Of a stretch of DNA of 64,000 nt, positions 8,929 through 16,142 are shown piece by piece; position 1 is the stretch's first letter; each line of letters begins with the position of its first letter. The stretch comes from a bacterium BMS3Abin02 (GTDB taxonomy: Bacteria > Actinomycetota > Acidimicrobiia > Spongiisociales > UBA4744): assembly GCA_002897675.1 (NCBI GenBank), contig BDSU01000024.1, positions 1-64,000 on the forward strand, given 5' to 3'. The notes beneath the pieces were generated by a model, which saw only the letters and a list, made by a program, of their open reading frames with translations, ran no database searches and was not told the origin of the DNA. A program made the position numbers and the translations under genes.

Positions 8929-9705
8929 ATGCAACATCCTCCGCTTCCCAGAGGGACCGTCGTCCTGCCTGGCACGGACGTCGAAGGCGCGTGGACACGC
9001 TTCTATCCGTTCGAGGCATTGCACCATCTCCATTCGATCTGCAACCCGATGTCCTCGGAGGACCTCGACCGCCTCGTCGATGCTCTCGATCCTCAGGACG
9101 GAGACCAGGCGCTCGACCTCGCATGCGGCCACGGCGAACTCCTCAGACGCCTTTCCCGGTGCGCTGCCGTCGGCGGAACCGGGGTGGATCTCTCCCCGTG
9201 GGCGCTACGACGAGCCCCCATGCAGCCAACGACAATCGTCTGGTGGCTCGGAGACGCCGCTGAAGTCCCCGAAGTGCCGGACTGGGAGATCGTGACCTGC
9301 CTTGGCGCTTCGTGGATCTGGGATGGCTTCGCCGGTACGGTATCTTCCCTCGCCGCGAGGGCCGCGTCCGGCGGCCGGATCGCGATCGGGGACCTTCGCC
9401 TCAAGACGCCACATGCTCGTCAAGCTCTCGGCAACGCCCCGGAAGCGGCCTCACTCACTGAGCAGGAACAGCTCACAGCATTACGGAGCATCGGGCTCGA
9501 GCCTGTCGAGCAGATCATCCCGGACCCGCAGGCATGGCGTGCCTACCACGATCTCATCATCGAATCGGCAGAGGCCTACGTCACCGAGCACCCCGAGGAT
9601 CCAGCCGCCGACCACCGGGCGATGGCCCAGGCGTGGATGCACAACGACTATGAGCGTCAGCGAGCCCACCTCACGTGGACCGTCTGGGTGGCACGCAAGC
9701 CGTGA
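8929..9705 (+). CDS. Class I SAM-dependent methyltransferase
   Basis: A 258-residue protein with the SAM-binding motif I ALDLACGHGELL, followed by GTGVDLSPWA as motif II. The ATG at 8929 follows a CATACT box by seven bases and removes an upstream stretch made of intergenic repeat. The substrate cannot be told from sequence. It ends two bases from the stop of the convergent iron permease gene. Confidence 0.85.
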   Translation: MQHPPLPRGTVVLPGTDVEGAWTRFYPFEALHHLHSICNPMSSEDLDRLVDALDPQDGDQALDLACGHGELLRRLSRCAAVGGTGVDLSPWALRRAPMQPTTIVWWLGDAAEVPEVPDWEIVTCLGASWIWDGFAGTVSSLAARAASGGRIAIGDLRLKTPHARQALGNAPEAASLTEQEQLTALRSIGLEPVEQIIPDPQAWRAYHDLIIESAEAYVTEHPEDPAADHRAMAQAWMHNDYERQRAHLTWTVWVARKP

Positions 9706-9706
9706 G

Positions 9707-10531
9707 TCACACCGCCGGCGCGGGCGCAGAACGGCGGTCGGTCATCCGCAAGAAGGCGGCGAGCACCGGGATCAGGTATGCCCAGTAGCCGGTCAGCGTG
9801 AGCGCGGAAGGGTTGTACGAAATCCCGAAGATCGTCTTCGCAAAGCTGCCGAGCAGGCTGGTGGAGGGATCGAGAAACCCGAGTGTCCATACGTGCTCGA
9901 TGACCACCGGCAGAAAGCCGGCCTCCTGAAACTCTTGAATCCCTTTGCCAACGAGGCCCGCTGCCACGATGACGATCAGGATCCCGGTGATCCGGAAGAA
10001 CAGGCGCAGGTCGATCCGACGCCCCCCGCGATACACCAAGTACCCGATCCCGGCCGCACCGATCAGACCGAGTAGTCCGCCGACGAACTGAACACCCTGT
10101 GAGTCCATTCCCACGGCGACGGAAATCATGAACAGTGCCGATTCCAGCCCCTCCCGCAGCACCGCCACGAACGCAACGGCTGCGAGGCCGAACATCCCAC
10201 CGGAGGCGAGGGCGGTGTCGGCTTCTCCCTCGAAGTGCGCCTTGAGTGAGCGTGCTCTGCTCCCCATCCAGAAGATCATCCACGTCAGCAATCCTGCCGC
10301 GACGAGCGCCACAGACCCTTCCCCGATCTGCTCCGCACGACCTTCGAGCGACCCGATTGTCCGGAAGATCACCGCGCCGGCGACCAGCGACACGACCACT
10401 GCGGCAATAGTCCCGAACCAAACCCAACGCACCCCGCGATGCTGGCGCGAGCGCACGAGATAGGAGAGAAGGATCGCCACGATCAGGGACGCTTCCGCGC
10501 CCTCGCGCAGCATCACCAGGAATCCGGCCAT
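9707..10531 (-). CDS. FTR1-family high-affinity iron permease
   Basis: A 274-residue membrane protein with about seven membrane segments. The two iron-binding REXXE motifs typical of FTR1/EfeU are present: REGAE at residues 9-13 and REGLE at 126-130. It probably imports Fe(III) or ferroxidised iron; no EfeO or EfeB partner is adjacent. A perfect 16-bp palindrome lies 40 bases upstream of the start and could be its operator. Confidence 0.92.
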   Translation of the reverse strand: MAGFLVMLREGAEASLIVAILLSYLVRSRQHRGVRWVWFGTIAAVVVSLVAGAVIFRTIGSLEGRAEQIGEGSVALVAAGLLTWMIFWMGSRARSLKAHFEGEADTALASGGMFGLAAVAFVAVLREGLESALFMISVAVGMDSQGVQFVGGLLGLIGAAGIGYLVYRGGRRIDLRLFFRITGILIVIVAAGLVGKGIQEFQEAGFLPVVIEHVWTLGFLDPSTSLLGSFAKTIFGISYNPSALTLTGYWAYLIPVLAAFLRMTDRRSAPAPAV

Positions 10532-10570
10532 AAGACGACGCCTCCGTTGCTGAGAGGCTCAGCCTATTAG

Positions 10571-10586
10571 CACTACGCGCGTAGTG
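10571..10586. promoter_or_regulatory. Perfect 16-bp palindrome upstream of FTR1
   Basis: CACTACGCGCGTAGTG is identical to its reverse complement. It lies 40-55 bases before the iron permease start on the minus strand, a suitable place for a dimeric repressor. It does not resemble the IdeR/DtxR box, so the regulator is unknown. Confidence 0.5.
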
Positions 10587-10657
10587 CGAACCATGTGACC
10601 GCGCGCACACCCTCATCGGGTTCGTCGCCGACGCTCCTCACCCACTTCGCTTCCCCT

Positions 10658-10919
10658 TCCCTTCCCCTCGCAGGGGAAGCGGCCGAGCGAAGCAAGAACG
10701 ATTGGGTCTCTTCCCTTCCCCCAACACCCCCATCGCCTCGCAAGGCTCGGCACTTCCCCCTCAGGGGGAAGCAAAGAAAAGAACGAGCCGAGGTCGATGG
10801 GGTAGAGAATCCTCACACCCCCATCGCCTCGCAAGGCTCGGCACTTCCCCCTCAGGGGGAAGCAAAGACATGGCTCGCAGGACCACCCAGGCACTTCCCC
10901 CTCAAGGGGGAAGCAAAGC
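10658..10919. repeat. Intergenic hairpin repeat array
   Basis: Two copies of a unit of about 52 bases (about 10724-10776 and 10816-10868) are practically identical and each ends in CTTCCCCCTCAGGGGGAAG, a hairpin with nine-base arms. A partial third copy lies at 10888-10919, and a related hairpin at 10658-10685. The array lies behind the dihaem cytochrome c gene, so the hairpins may stop transcription or protect the 3-prime end. Confidence 0.75.
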
Positions 10920-10928
10920 CCGGCTCTC

Positions 10929-11669
10929 TCAGCCTTTCTGGACAGTTCGGATATAGTCCAGGACCGCTTTGATCTCTTCGTCGGAGAGCTTGCCGCTCCA
11001 CCCCGGCATCGCCGTGCCCGCCACACCGTTCTCGATGATCCCGAGGAGTTCCTCGTCAGGATCACCGGCTGCAGGCGAATTGGCGTCAAGGGCCATCCCG
11101 ACACCACCCTCGAGGTTCCCACCGTGACAGGCGGCACACTTTGCGGCGTAGATCGCCTCCCCGTCCGGTCCCGCCGGCGCAACGGTGGTTGTGGTGCTGC
11201 CTCCGGTGACGGGCGGCGCCGCCAGGGGCTCTCGCCAGTCGGCACGATCGGGTGCGTCCTCCTCGAGCGAGCGCAGGTAGTAGGACAAGGCGTTGACCTG
11301 CTCGAGCGTGAACGGACCGTTGAAGTCCTGCAGGTAGGCGCTCATCTGGGTCCCCGGAATCCCGACCGAGATGAGCGAGCGAATCTGCTCGTCGGACACC
11401 GAACCGAGAAACTGCTTCGAATTGAGTGCAGGGCCGATCCCCCCGGTGGCGTCCTGGCCGTGGCAGGCAGCACAGTTCTGCACGAAGAGTTCATCGCCGG
11501 TGGCAATCAGATCGGCGATATGCTGCGCCTTCGCCTCTGCGCGTCTGCTCGGTTCGACCAGCCGGTAAGCGAGAAACGCCAGCACCAGGATCACCAGCAG
11601 ACCGACGCCCCATAGCATCCACTTGTTCGTGGATTCATCCATCTTCGGATCTGGTGGTCGTTCAGGCAC
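10929..11669 (-). CDS. Membrane-anchored dihaem cytochrome c
   Basis: A 246-residue protein with one N-terminal membrane anchor and two cytochrome c domains, each with a CAACHG haem site, joined by a Thr-rich linker. It is the last gene of the bc-like operon and probably carries electrons away from the Rieske protein. GTG at 11669 was chosen because it follows a GGGGGG-type SD and overlaps the Rieske stop by eight bases; an ATG at 11642 is the alternative. Hairpin repeats follow its stop. Confidence 0.9.
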   Translation of the reverse strand: MPERPPDPKMDESTNKWMLWGVGLLVILVLAFLAYRLVEPSRRAEAKAQHIADLIATGDELFVQNCAACHGQDATGGIGPALNSKQFLGSVSDEQIRSLISVGIPGTQMSAYLQDFNGPFTLEQVNALSYYLRSLEEDAPDRADWREPLAAPPVTGGSTTTTVAPAGPDGEAIYAAKCAACHGGNLEGGVGMALDANSPAAGDPDEELLGIIENGVAGTAMPGWSGKLSDEEIKAVLDYIRTVQKG

Positions 11670-12165
11670 TTTCCGTCCCCCCACAGTTCGGGCCACGCAG
11701 CGGTTCGTCGATCGTCTCAGGACCGTGTGGAGGCCCCAGGGTCACCAAACCGGTATCCACCTGGACGGTGCCGTCGACGATCTCCACCGCGTAGCGATCC
11801 AAGCCTCGGGGAGCAGGGCCCTCCCGCCACTCTCCAAGTCGGTTGAACTTCGAGCCATGGCATGGACACTCGAACTCGCCGGACGAGTCACACCACGGCA
11901 CCCGGCACCCAAGATGTGGACACTTCCACGAGAGTGCCACGGTCTCACCGTCGATGTCGGTCACATACCCACGAATGGCCTGTACCTCGGTGACGTCGCC
12001 GGTCGGCACACCGTCGACAGGTCCCGCCTTGACGATTCCCCCGAAGCCGCCGCCCTCGCCCGGCTTGAACATGTCCCAACTGGTCCAGGCGCCCGCAACG
12101 CCTATGAGGCCGAAGCCCCACCTCCAAGCTCTGGACAGCAATTCCCTTCGGTCGATCTTGCTCAT
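11662..12165 (-). CDS. qcrA: Rieske [2Fe-2S] subunit of a bc-type complex
   Basis: A 167-residue Rieske protein. The 2Fe-2S ligands are in CPHLGC and CPCHGSKF, giving the standard Cys-x-His and Cys-x-x-His pairs with the two extra cysteines of the disulfide. An N-terminal segment WGFGLIGVAGAWTSW anchors it. It is shorter than the actinobacterial QcrA with three membrane segments, and nearer to the b6f/bacillus type. The ATG overlaps the stop of the preceding cytochrome b subunit. Confidence 0.94.
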   Translation of the reverse strand: MSKIDRRELLSRAWRWGFGLIGVAGAWTSWDMFKPGEGGGFGGIVKAGPVDGVPTGDVTEVQAIRGYVTDIDGETVALSWKCPHLGCRVPWCDSSGEFECPCHGSKFNRLGEWREGPAPRGLDRYAVEIVDGTVQVDTGLVTLGPPHGPETIDEPLRGPNCGGTESA

Positions 12166-12683
12166 AGCTCTCCGTACCAATCCTTCCACGGCCAGACCCA
12201 ACCCCAGTCCGGACCTCGGAACATGAACCCGATCAGCGTGAGCGCGATCCAGACGACCATGAAGATCGTGAACGTCGCCACCGCGACCTTGCGGAACCTC
12301 GGCTGAAGGTGAGGGTTGCGGTCGATGTACGGCAACGCAGCCAAGCCGAGCACGATCGCACCCGGCAAGAGGACTCCCGCGACCAACGGATGAAAATGCG
12401 ACAGCAATTCCTGCAGCGCCGCAAAGTACCAAGGGGCCTTTTCGGGGTTCGGGGTCAGGTTCGGGTTGGCGATCTCCCGCAGCGGGGCGTTGAACACGAC
12501 CGCAAGAAACACGACAACTGCAATGACGACCAGAACTGTCACGCCATGGCGCACGAGCAGATGTGGCCACACCATCACAGGCTCTTCTTCCGACAACACC
12601 TTCCGTTCTCCACCGGGCGGAATCCCGGGTACCACGCCAAGGACGCGATGCCCCTTGATCACCCTCGGTTCCTGATCGTCCAC
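12162..12683 (-). CDS. Cytochrome b C-terminal subunit (subunit IV-like)
   Basis: A 173-residue membrane protein matching the C-terminal half of cytochrome b, with about three membrane segments. NPEKAPWYFAALQELLSHFH contains the quinol-site region corresponding to the PEW motif, here PEKAPWYF. GTG at 12683 is preferred because AGGGGAGG lies about six bases upstream. It pairs with the haem-carrying half at 12686-13414. A cytosolic N-terminal stretch of about 40 residues precedes the first membrane segment. Confidence 0.9.
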   Translation of the reverse strand: MDDQEPRVIKGHRVLGVVPGIPPGGERKVLSEEEPVMVWPHLLVRHGVTVLVVIAVVVFLAVVFNAPLREIANPNLTPNPEKAPWYFAALQELLSHFHPLVAGVLLPGAIVLGLAALPYIDRNPHLQPRFRKVAVATFTIFMVVWIALTLIGFMFRGPDWGWVWPWKDWYGEL

Positions 12684-12685
12684 GG

Positions 12686-13414
12686 TCACCTCCCCTCGAC
12701 GGTTGGCTGCGTCAACATGGAGTCCTTCCTCCAGCGCCACAGGTGGAATGTCACGACGATCACCAGCACCGTTGGCAGCACGGCGACGTGCAACACGTAG
12801 AAACGCAGCAGCGTGGAGGAGCCGACCTCACGACCGCCCAACAGGATCTTCTCTATGAGGCCCCCCAGCACCGGCACGAAACCCGCCATCGAGCTTCCCA
12901 CCGTCACTGCCCAGTACGCCAACTGGTCCCAAGGGAGCAGATAGCCCGTGAACGAGAGCAGCAAGGTGACTACGAGCAGGACGACACCGATCACCCAGTT
13001 GAACTCCTTCGGCTTCTTGTACGCACCGCGATAGAACACTCGAGCCATGTGGGCGGCAACAATGAGCACCATCAGGTGGGCAGACCAGCGGTGGACGTTG
13101 CGCATGTACTGACCGAACGGGATACTCGTCTGGATGCGCAGGATGTCGAGGTACGCCGACGTAGGAGACGGCACGTAGAAGAACATCAGATAGATCCCCG
13201 ACAGCACGAGCGAGCCGAAGAGGGCGAGTGCCGCAACACCCAGATACCACGAGTAGCGGAACCCGATCTCCTTCTTGCGCATTTTCACGGGGTAGATGTG
13301 CAACAGGAAGCTCGCCCAGTGACCGGCGGCACGGTCTCGCTCCGTTACACGGTCGGGAGCCCTCCAGATGGAGCGCCCAATCGTGGACTCTCTCACTCGT
13401 TCCATCAAGTTCAT
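12686..13414 (-). CDS. Cytochrome b N-terminal subunit (b6-like)
   Basis: A 242-residue protein with four membrane segments and the paired haem-ligand histidines of cytochrome b: HRWSAHLMVLIVAAHM in one helix, and FYVLHVAVLP with VVTFHLWRW in another. It corresponds to cytochrome b6, the half carrying haems bL and bH, with the C-terminal half encoded next. The ATG at 13414 overlaps the stop of the flavoprotein gene, so the two are translationally coupled. Confidence 0.92.
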   Translation of the reverse strand: MNLMERVRESTIGRSIWRAPDRVTERDRAAGHWASFLLHIYPVKMRKKEIGFRYSWYLGVAALALFGSLVLSGIYLMFFYVPSPTSAYLDILRIQTSIPFGQYMRNVHRWSAHLMVLIVAAHMARVFYRGAYKKPKEFNWVIGVVLLVVTLLLSFTGYLLPWDQLAYWAVTVGSSMAGFVPVLGGLIEKILLGGREVGSSTLLRFYVLHVAVLPTVLVIVVTFHLWRWRKDSMLTQPTVEGR

Positions 13415-15213
13415 GCTCGCACTCCCACTCTTGGCACCCCCACTCCCGTCCACAGTCCCATGGACAGAGCGTCCGTTGGACACCGCTCGATGCAAAGCGC
13501 GCATCGTATGCATGCTCGCTCGTCGAACATCAGCGCCGTTGACCCTACAAGACCGACCCCCACCTCCTCTGCCGGAATGAGCGAGATCACGTCGATCGGG
13601 CACACGTCGGCACACAGCGCACACAACACACATTTGCTCGCGTCGAGAAGGATGTTGGCGAAACAGCGAAGGCACCGTTTGGCCTCACACCGAGCCATCT
13701 CTTCGGTAAACCCTGTCTCGACCTCTGCCAGACCGATGCGGCGGTCGGTCGGAATCGTAGGGACGTCGATGCGTCCGATGCGATCGTAGATGTCATCGAG
13801 ACGGTGGAACTGTTCGAGCTGGACCATCTGGCCTTCTTGCTGCCCCTGGATCTCACCACCGAACGCCTTGTGGATCTGCGCCGCAGCGATCCGGCCGTCG
13901 GCGATGCCGAGGATCAGTGTCCGCGGCCCCTTCGCGGCGTCACCACCGGCCCAGACCATGGGTATCGACGTCTCGAGGGTGTCGGGATCGATCTGGATGG
14001 TCTTCCGAGGGGAGACCTGCGGACCGTCGGGGCCCAGCGCCTCGACGTCGACCGCTTGACCGATGGCCAGGATGATCGTGTCCGCTTCGTGCAGTTGAAC
14101 ATCATCGTGGTCGAACTTTGGAGCGAATCTTCCATCTTCGTCGAACACCGACAGCACACCAATCGTTTCGAGTCCGGTGAGCCGGCCCTGTGCGTCGGTC
14201 AGGATGCGCGCAGGCCCGCGACGGTGAACGAACGAGATGCTCTCGTTTATGGCCTCTTCGAGCTCGAACTCCGACGCAGGCAACTCCTCGACCGATTCGA
14301 GCGAGATGACTTTCACATGTGTCGCCCCGGCTCGAGCAGCAGTGCGGGCAACGTCGAGAGCTTCGGTGATCGCGGCCGTTTCCGCCACCTGTTCGAACTC
14401 GCTTTCCACGGTCCTGGATTCGTAGGCGTCACGTCGCAGTGCCGTTCGTGCGGCATCCATTGCCACGTCGCCGCCGCCGATGACGATCACCTTCTCGCCG
14501 ATGTCCACCTCGAAACCCTGATTGGTGTTGAGGAGGAACTCGACGGCCTTCAAAACGCCATCTGCATCGCCACCGGGGATGTCGAGGCCACGCCCCAAGA
14601 ACGCGCCGTAGGACAAGAAGACGGCGTCATGACGTTCCCGCAGTTCGCCGAGTGTGACGTCGGCGCCGAGTCTCGTGTTCAACTGCACGTCGACGCCCAT
14701 GTCGATGATTGCCTGGATCTCCGCCGCGAGCAGGCTTCGATCGAGGCGATACTCCGGAATACCGAGCACCATCATCCCACCGAGAACTCCGGTCGCTTCG
14801 TACACCGTCACCTTGTAGCCGAGGCGTCGCAGGTCGTGGGCCGCCGACAGTCCTGTCGGTCCACCACCTACGATCCCCACGCTGTAGGGGAGATCGACGA
14901 GCGGTGCTCCCGCCACTTTCTTGTACGTGTCACTGCCGGCTTCGACACCGTACCTCTCGGTGACAAACCTCTTCAACGCTCTGATGGCGATCGGCCGGTC
15001 GATCTCCCCTCGACGGCACTCGTCTTCACACGGTGCGGCGCACACCCGGCCGCAGACCGAGGCGAACGGATTCGGCAATCGGGCAGTCAGATACGCAAAC
15101 TCGTCCTCTCCGTCTGCGATGGCAGCCACATATGCGCCTGCGTTCGTGTGGACCGGGCACGCGGCCAGACACGGGATGTTCTCGTCGTAGAACTGAAGCG
15201 GTCCGATCGTCAT
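13411..15213 (-). CDS. GltD-like FAD/NAD(P) oxidoreductase with C-terminal ferredoxin domain
   Basis: A 600-residue flavoprotein. The N-terminus has a GltD-type Fe-S region (CLAACPVHTNAGAYV, then CGRVCAAPCEDECRRG). A dinucleotide site GIVGGGPTGLSAAHDL for FAD and a second, VIVIGGGDVAMDAART, for NAD(P) follow. The C-terminus adds two 4Fe-4S motifs (CVLCALCADVCP and CIRCALCIERCP). Relatives are the glutamate synthase small subunit and related NADPH:ferredoxin-type enzymes. Its place between cytochrome c and cytochrome b genes, with overlaps on both sides, suggests it exchanges electrons with the bc-like complex; direction and partner are inference. Confidence 0.85.
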   Translation of the reverse strand: MTIGPLQFYDENIPCLAACPVHTNAGAYVAAIADGEDEFAYLTARLPNPFASVCGRVCAAPCEDECRRGEIDRPIAIRALKRFVTERYGVEAGSDTYKKVAGAPLVDLPYSVGIVGGGPTGLSAAHDLRRLGYKVTVYEATGVLGGMMVLGIPEYRLDRSLLAAEIQAIIDMGVDVQLNTRLGADVTLGELRERHDAVFLSYGAFLGRGLDIPGGDADGVLKAVEFLLNTNQGFEVDIGEKVIVIGGGDVAMDAARTALRRDAYESRTVESEFEQVAETAAITEALDVARTAARAGATHVKVISLESVEELPASEFELEEAINESISFVHRRGPARILTDAQGRLTGLETIGVLSVFDEDGRFAPKFDHDDVQLHEADTIILAIGQAVDVEALGPDGPQVSPRKTIQIDPDTLETSIPMVWAGGDAAKGPRTLILGIADGRIAAAQIHKAFGGEIQGQQEGQMVQLEQFHRLDDIYDRIGRIDVPTIPTDRRIGLAEVETGFTEEMARCEAKRCLRCFANILLDASKCVLCALCADVCPIDVISLIPAEEVGVGLVGSTALMFDERACIRCALCIERCPTDALSMGLWTGVGVPRVGVRA

Positions 15214-15920
15214 ATCTTCTTCGCCTTCTGAAGGAACCGGAGCGCCACGATACCGGCGGCCATCATCGTGAACCAGGCTCCCGAGACCACGACGTCCTGG
15301 ACGACTCTCGGAGCGCCGGAGATCGGGGCCTTCGTGAACATCGTCGAGGGCAGCCACACGGTCAAGAGAAAGAAGTAGAAGAACAGGACGAGAGCACGCG
15401 CATACGCTCCTTTCCACGTGAACGACTCGTGACCCGGTCTTGCGACCATGACCACGAGTCCGGCCGAGAGCACAACGGCTGCGAGAATGATGAACGCGAG
15501 CCCCCAAGGGAACCGGGCGCTCGAGCGCTCGGCCGGCACGGCCACCGCGGACCGTTCGGCCGTCCCAAGATCGCTTTGAATGTATCCGACGAGCGCATCG
15601 ACCTCGTCGTCGGAGAACGCGGCGCCGATCGGCGGCATCGTTCCGTCGTAGGTGATCCCGGCCACTTCGATCTCACCGGTGCGTCCGTTGCGGATGACCT
15701 CGCGCAGGTAGCCACCATCCTGAACATCATCGTTGCCCACCAGCGGCGGAAACACGCCAAGGGTGCCGGAACCGTCGGCCCCGTGGCACCCGGCGCAACT
15801 GGACTCGAAGAGTTCCCGCCCGTCCGACGACTGGGCCATGGAAACAGAACTCGGAACCACGAGCAGCACGACGAAGGCAACCAGCACCGCGGATGCGAGC
15901 TGCCGCATCAAGCGAACCAT
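15210..15920 (-). CDS. Membrane monohaem cytochrome c with C-terminal membrane module
   Basis: A 236-residue protein: signal peptide, a cytochrome c domain with CAGCHG and a distal Met in GTMPPIG, then two or three membrane segments. The last 63 residues align without gaps to the end of NarI in this window, sharing SGAPR, VQD and SG-x-W. ATG at 15920 has an AGGGAGAG SD; an upstream in-frame ATG is less likely. It is the first gene of the bc-like operon and overlaps the flavoprotein start. Confidence 0.88.
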   Translation of the reverse strand: MVRLMRQLASAVLVAFVVLLVVPSSVSMAQSSDGRELFESSCAGCHGADGSGTLGVFPPLVGNDDVQDGGYLREVIRNGRTGEIEVAGITYDGTMPPIGAAFSDDEVDALVGYIQSDLGTAERSAVAVPAERSSARFPWGLAFIILAAVVLSAGLVVMVARPGHESFTWKGAYARALVLFFYFFLLTVWLPSTMFTKAPISGAPRVVQDVVVSGAWFTMMAAGIVALRFLQKAKKI

Positions 15921-16080
15921 CGGTTCTCTCCCTGTCGTGGACGGGTGCATCATAGTGTGCGAGCGTGCCGTCGACCCTCACCTTCGAGCGCTCATGAACC
16001 CGCGGCTTCGATGCAGCCATCCGAGCCGATCGGGCACGAGCTCATCAGCGACCTCGAACATTATGACACGAAGGTCCTTA

Positions 16081-16093
16081 TTGATAAGATCAA
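16081..16093. promoter_or_regulatory. FNR/CRP-like inverted repeat
   Basis: TTGAT-AAG-ATCAA, with the half-sites of an FNR box but a spacer of three bases instead of four. It sits in the 222-base divergent gap between the bc-like operon and the tetrahaem cytochrome, about 50 bases before the latter, in an unusually AT-rich patch. Confidence 0.35.
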
Positions 16094-16142
16094 CTCGTCC
16101 CTAGGTGATAACGGTGCCGAGGGAATGATGATCGGAGGGATC

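Larger units (their letters stand above)
10532..10928. other. 397-base gap: operator palindrome and hairpin repeats
   Basis: This stretch between the iron permease start and the end of the dihaem cytochrome c gene has no credible gene. It holds the 10571-10586 palindrome and, from 10658 to 10919, four G/C-rich hairpin units described separately. Confidence 0.7.

Noticed and set aside
10658-10919. CRISPR array considered for the repeats
   Set aside because: Repeat units are of unequal length and spacing, with no variable spacers of constant size and no cas genes in the window.
13804-15231. 475-codon plus-strand frame opposite the flavoprotein
   Set aside because: It is an antisense shadow of the flavoprotein gene with its many Arg, Asp and His residues and no domain.
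15033-16142. Long upstream extension of the tetrahaem cytochrome frame
   Set aside because: The extension runs antisense to the monohaem cytochrome c gene, lacks family features, and the lipoprotein signal defines a start near 16143.
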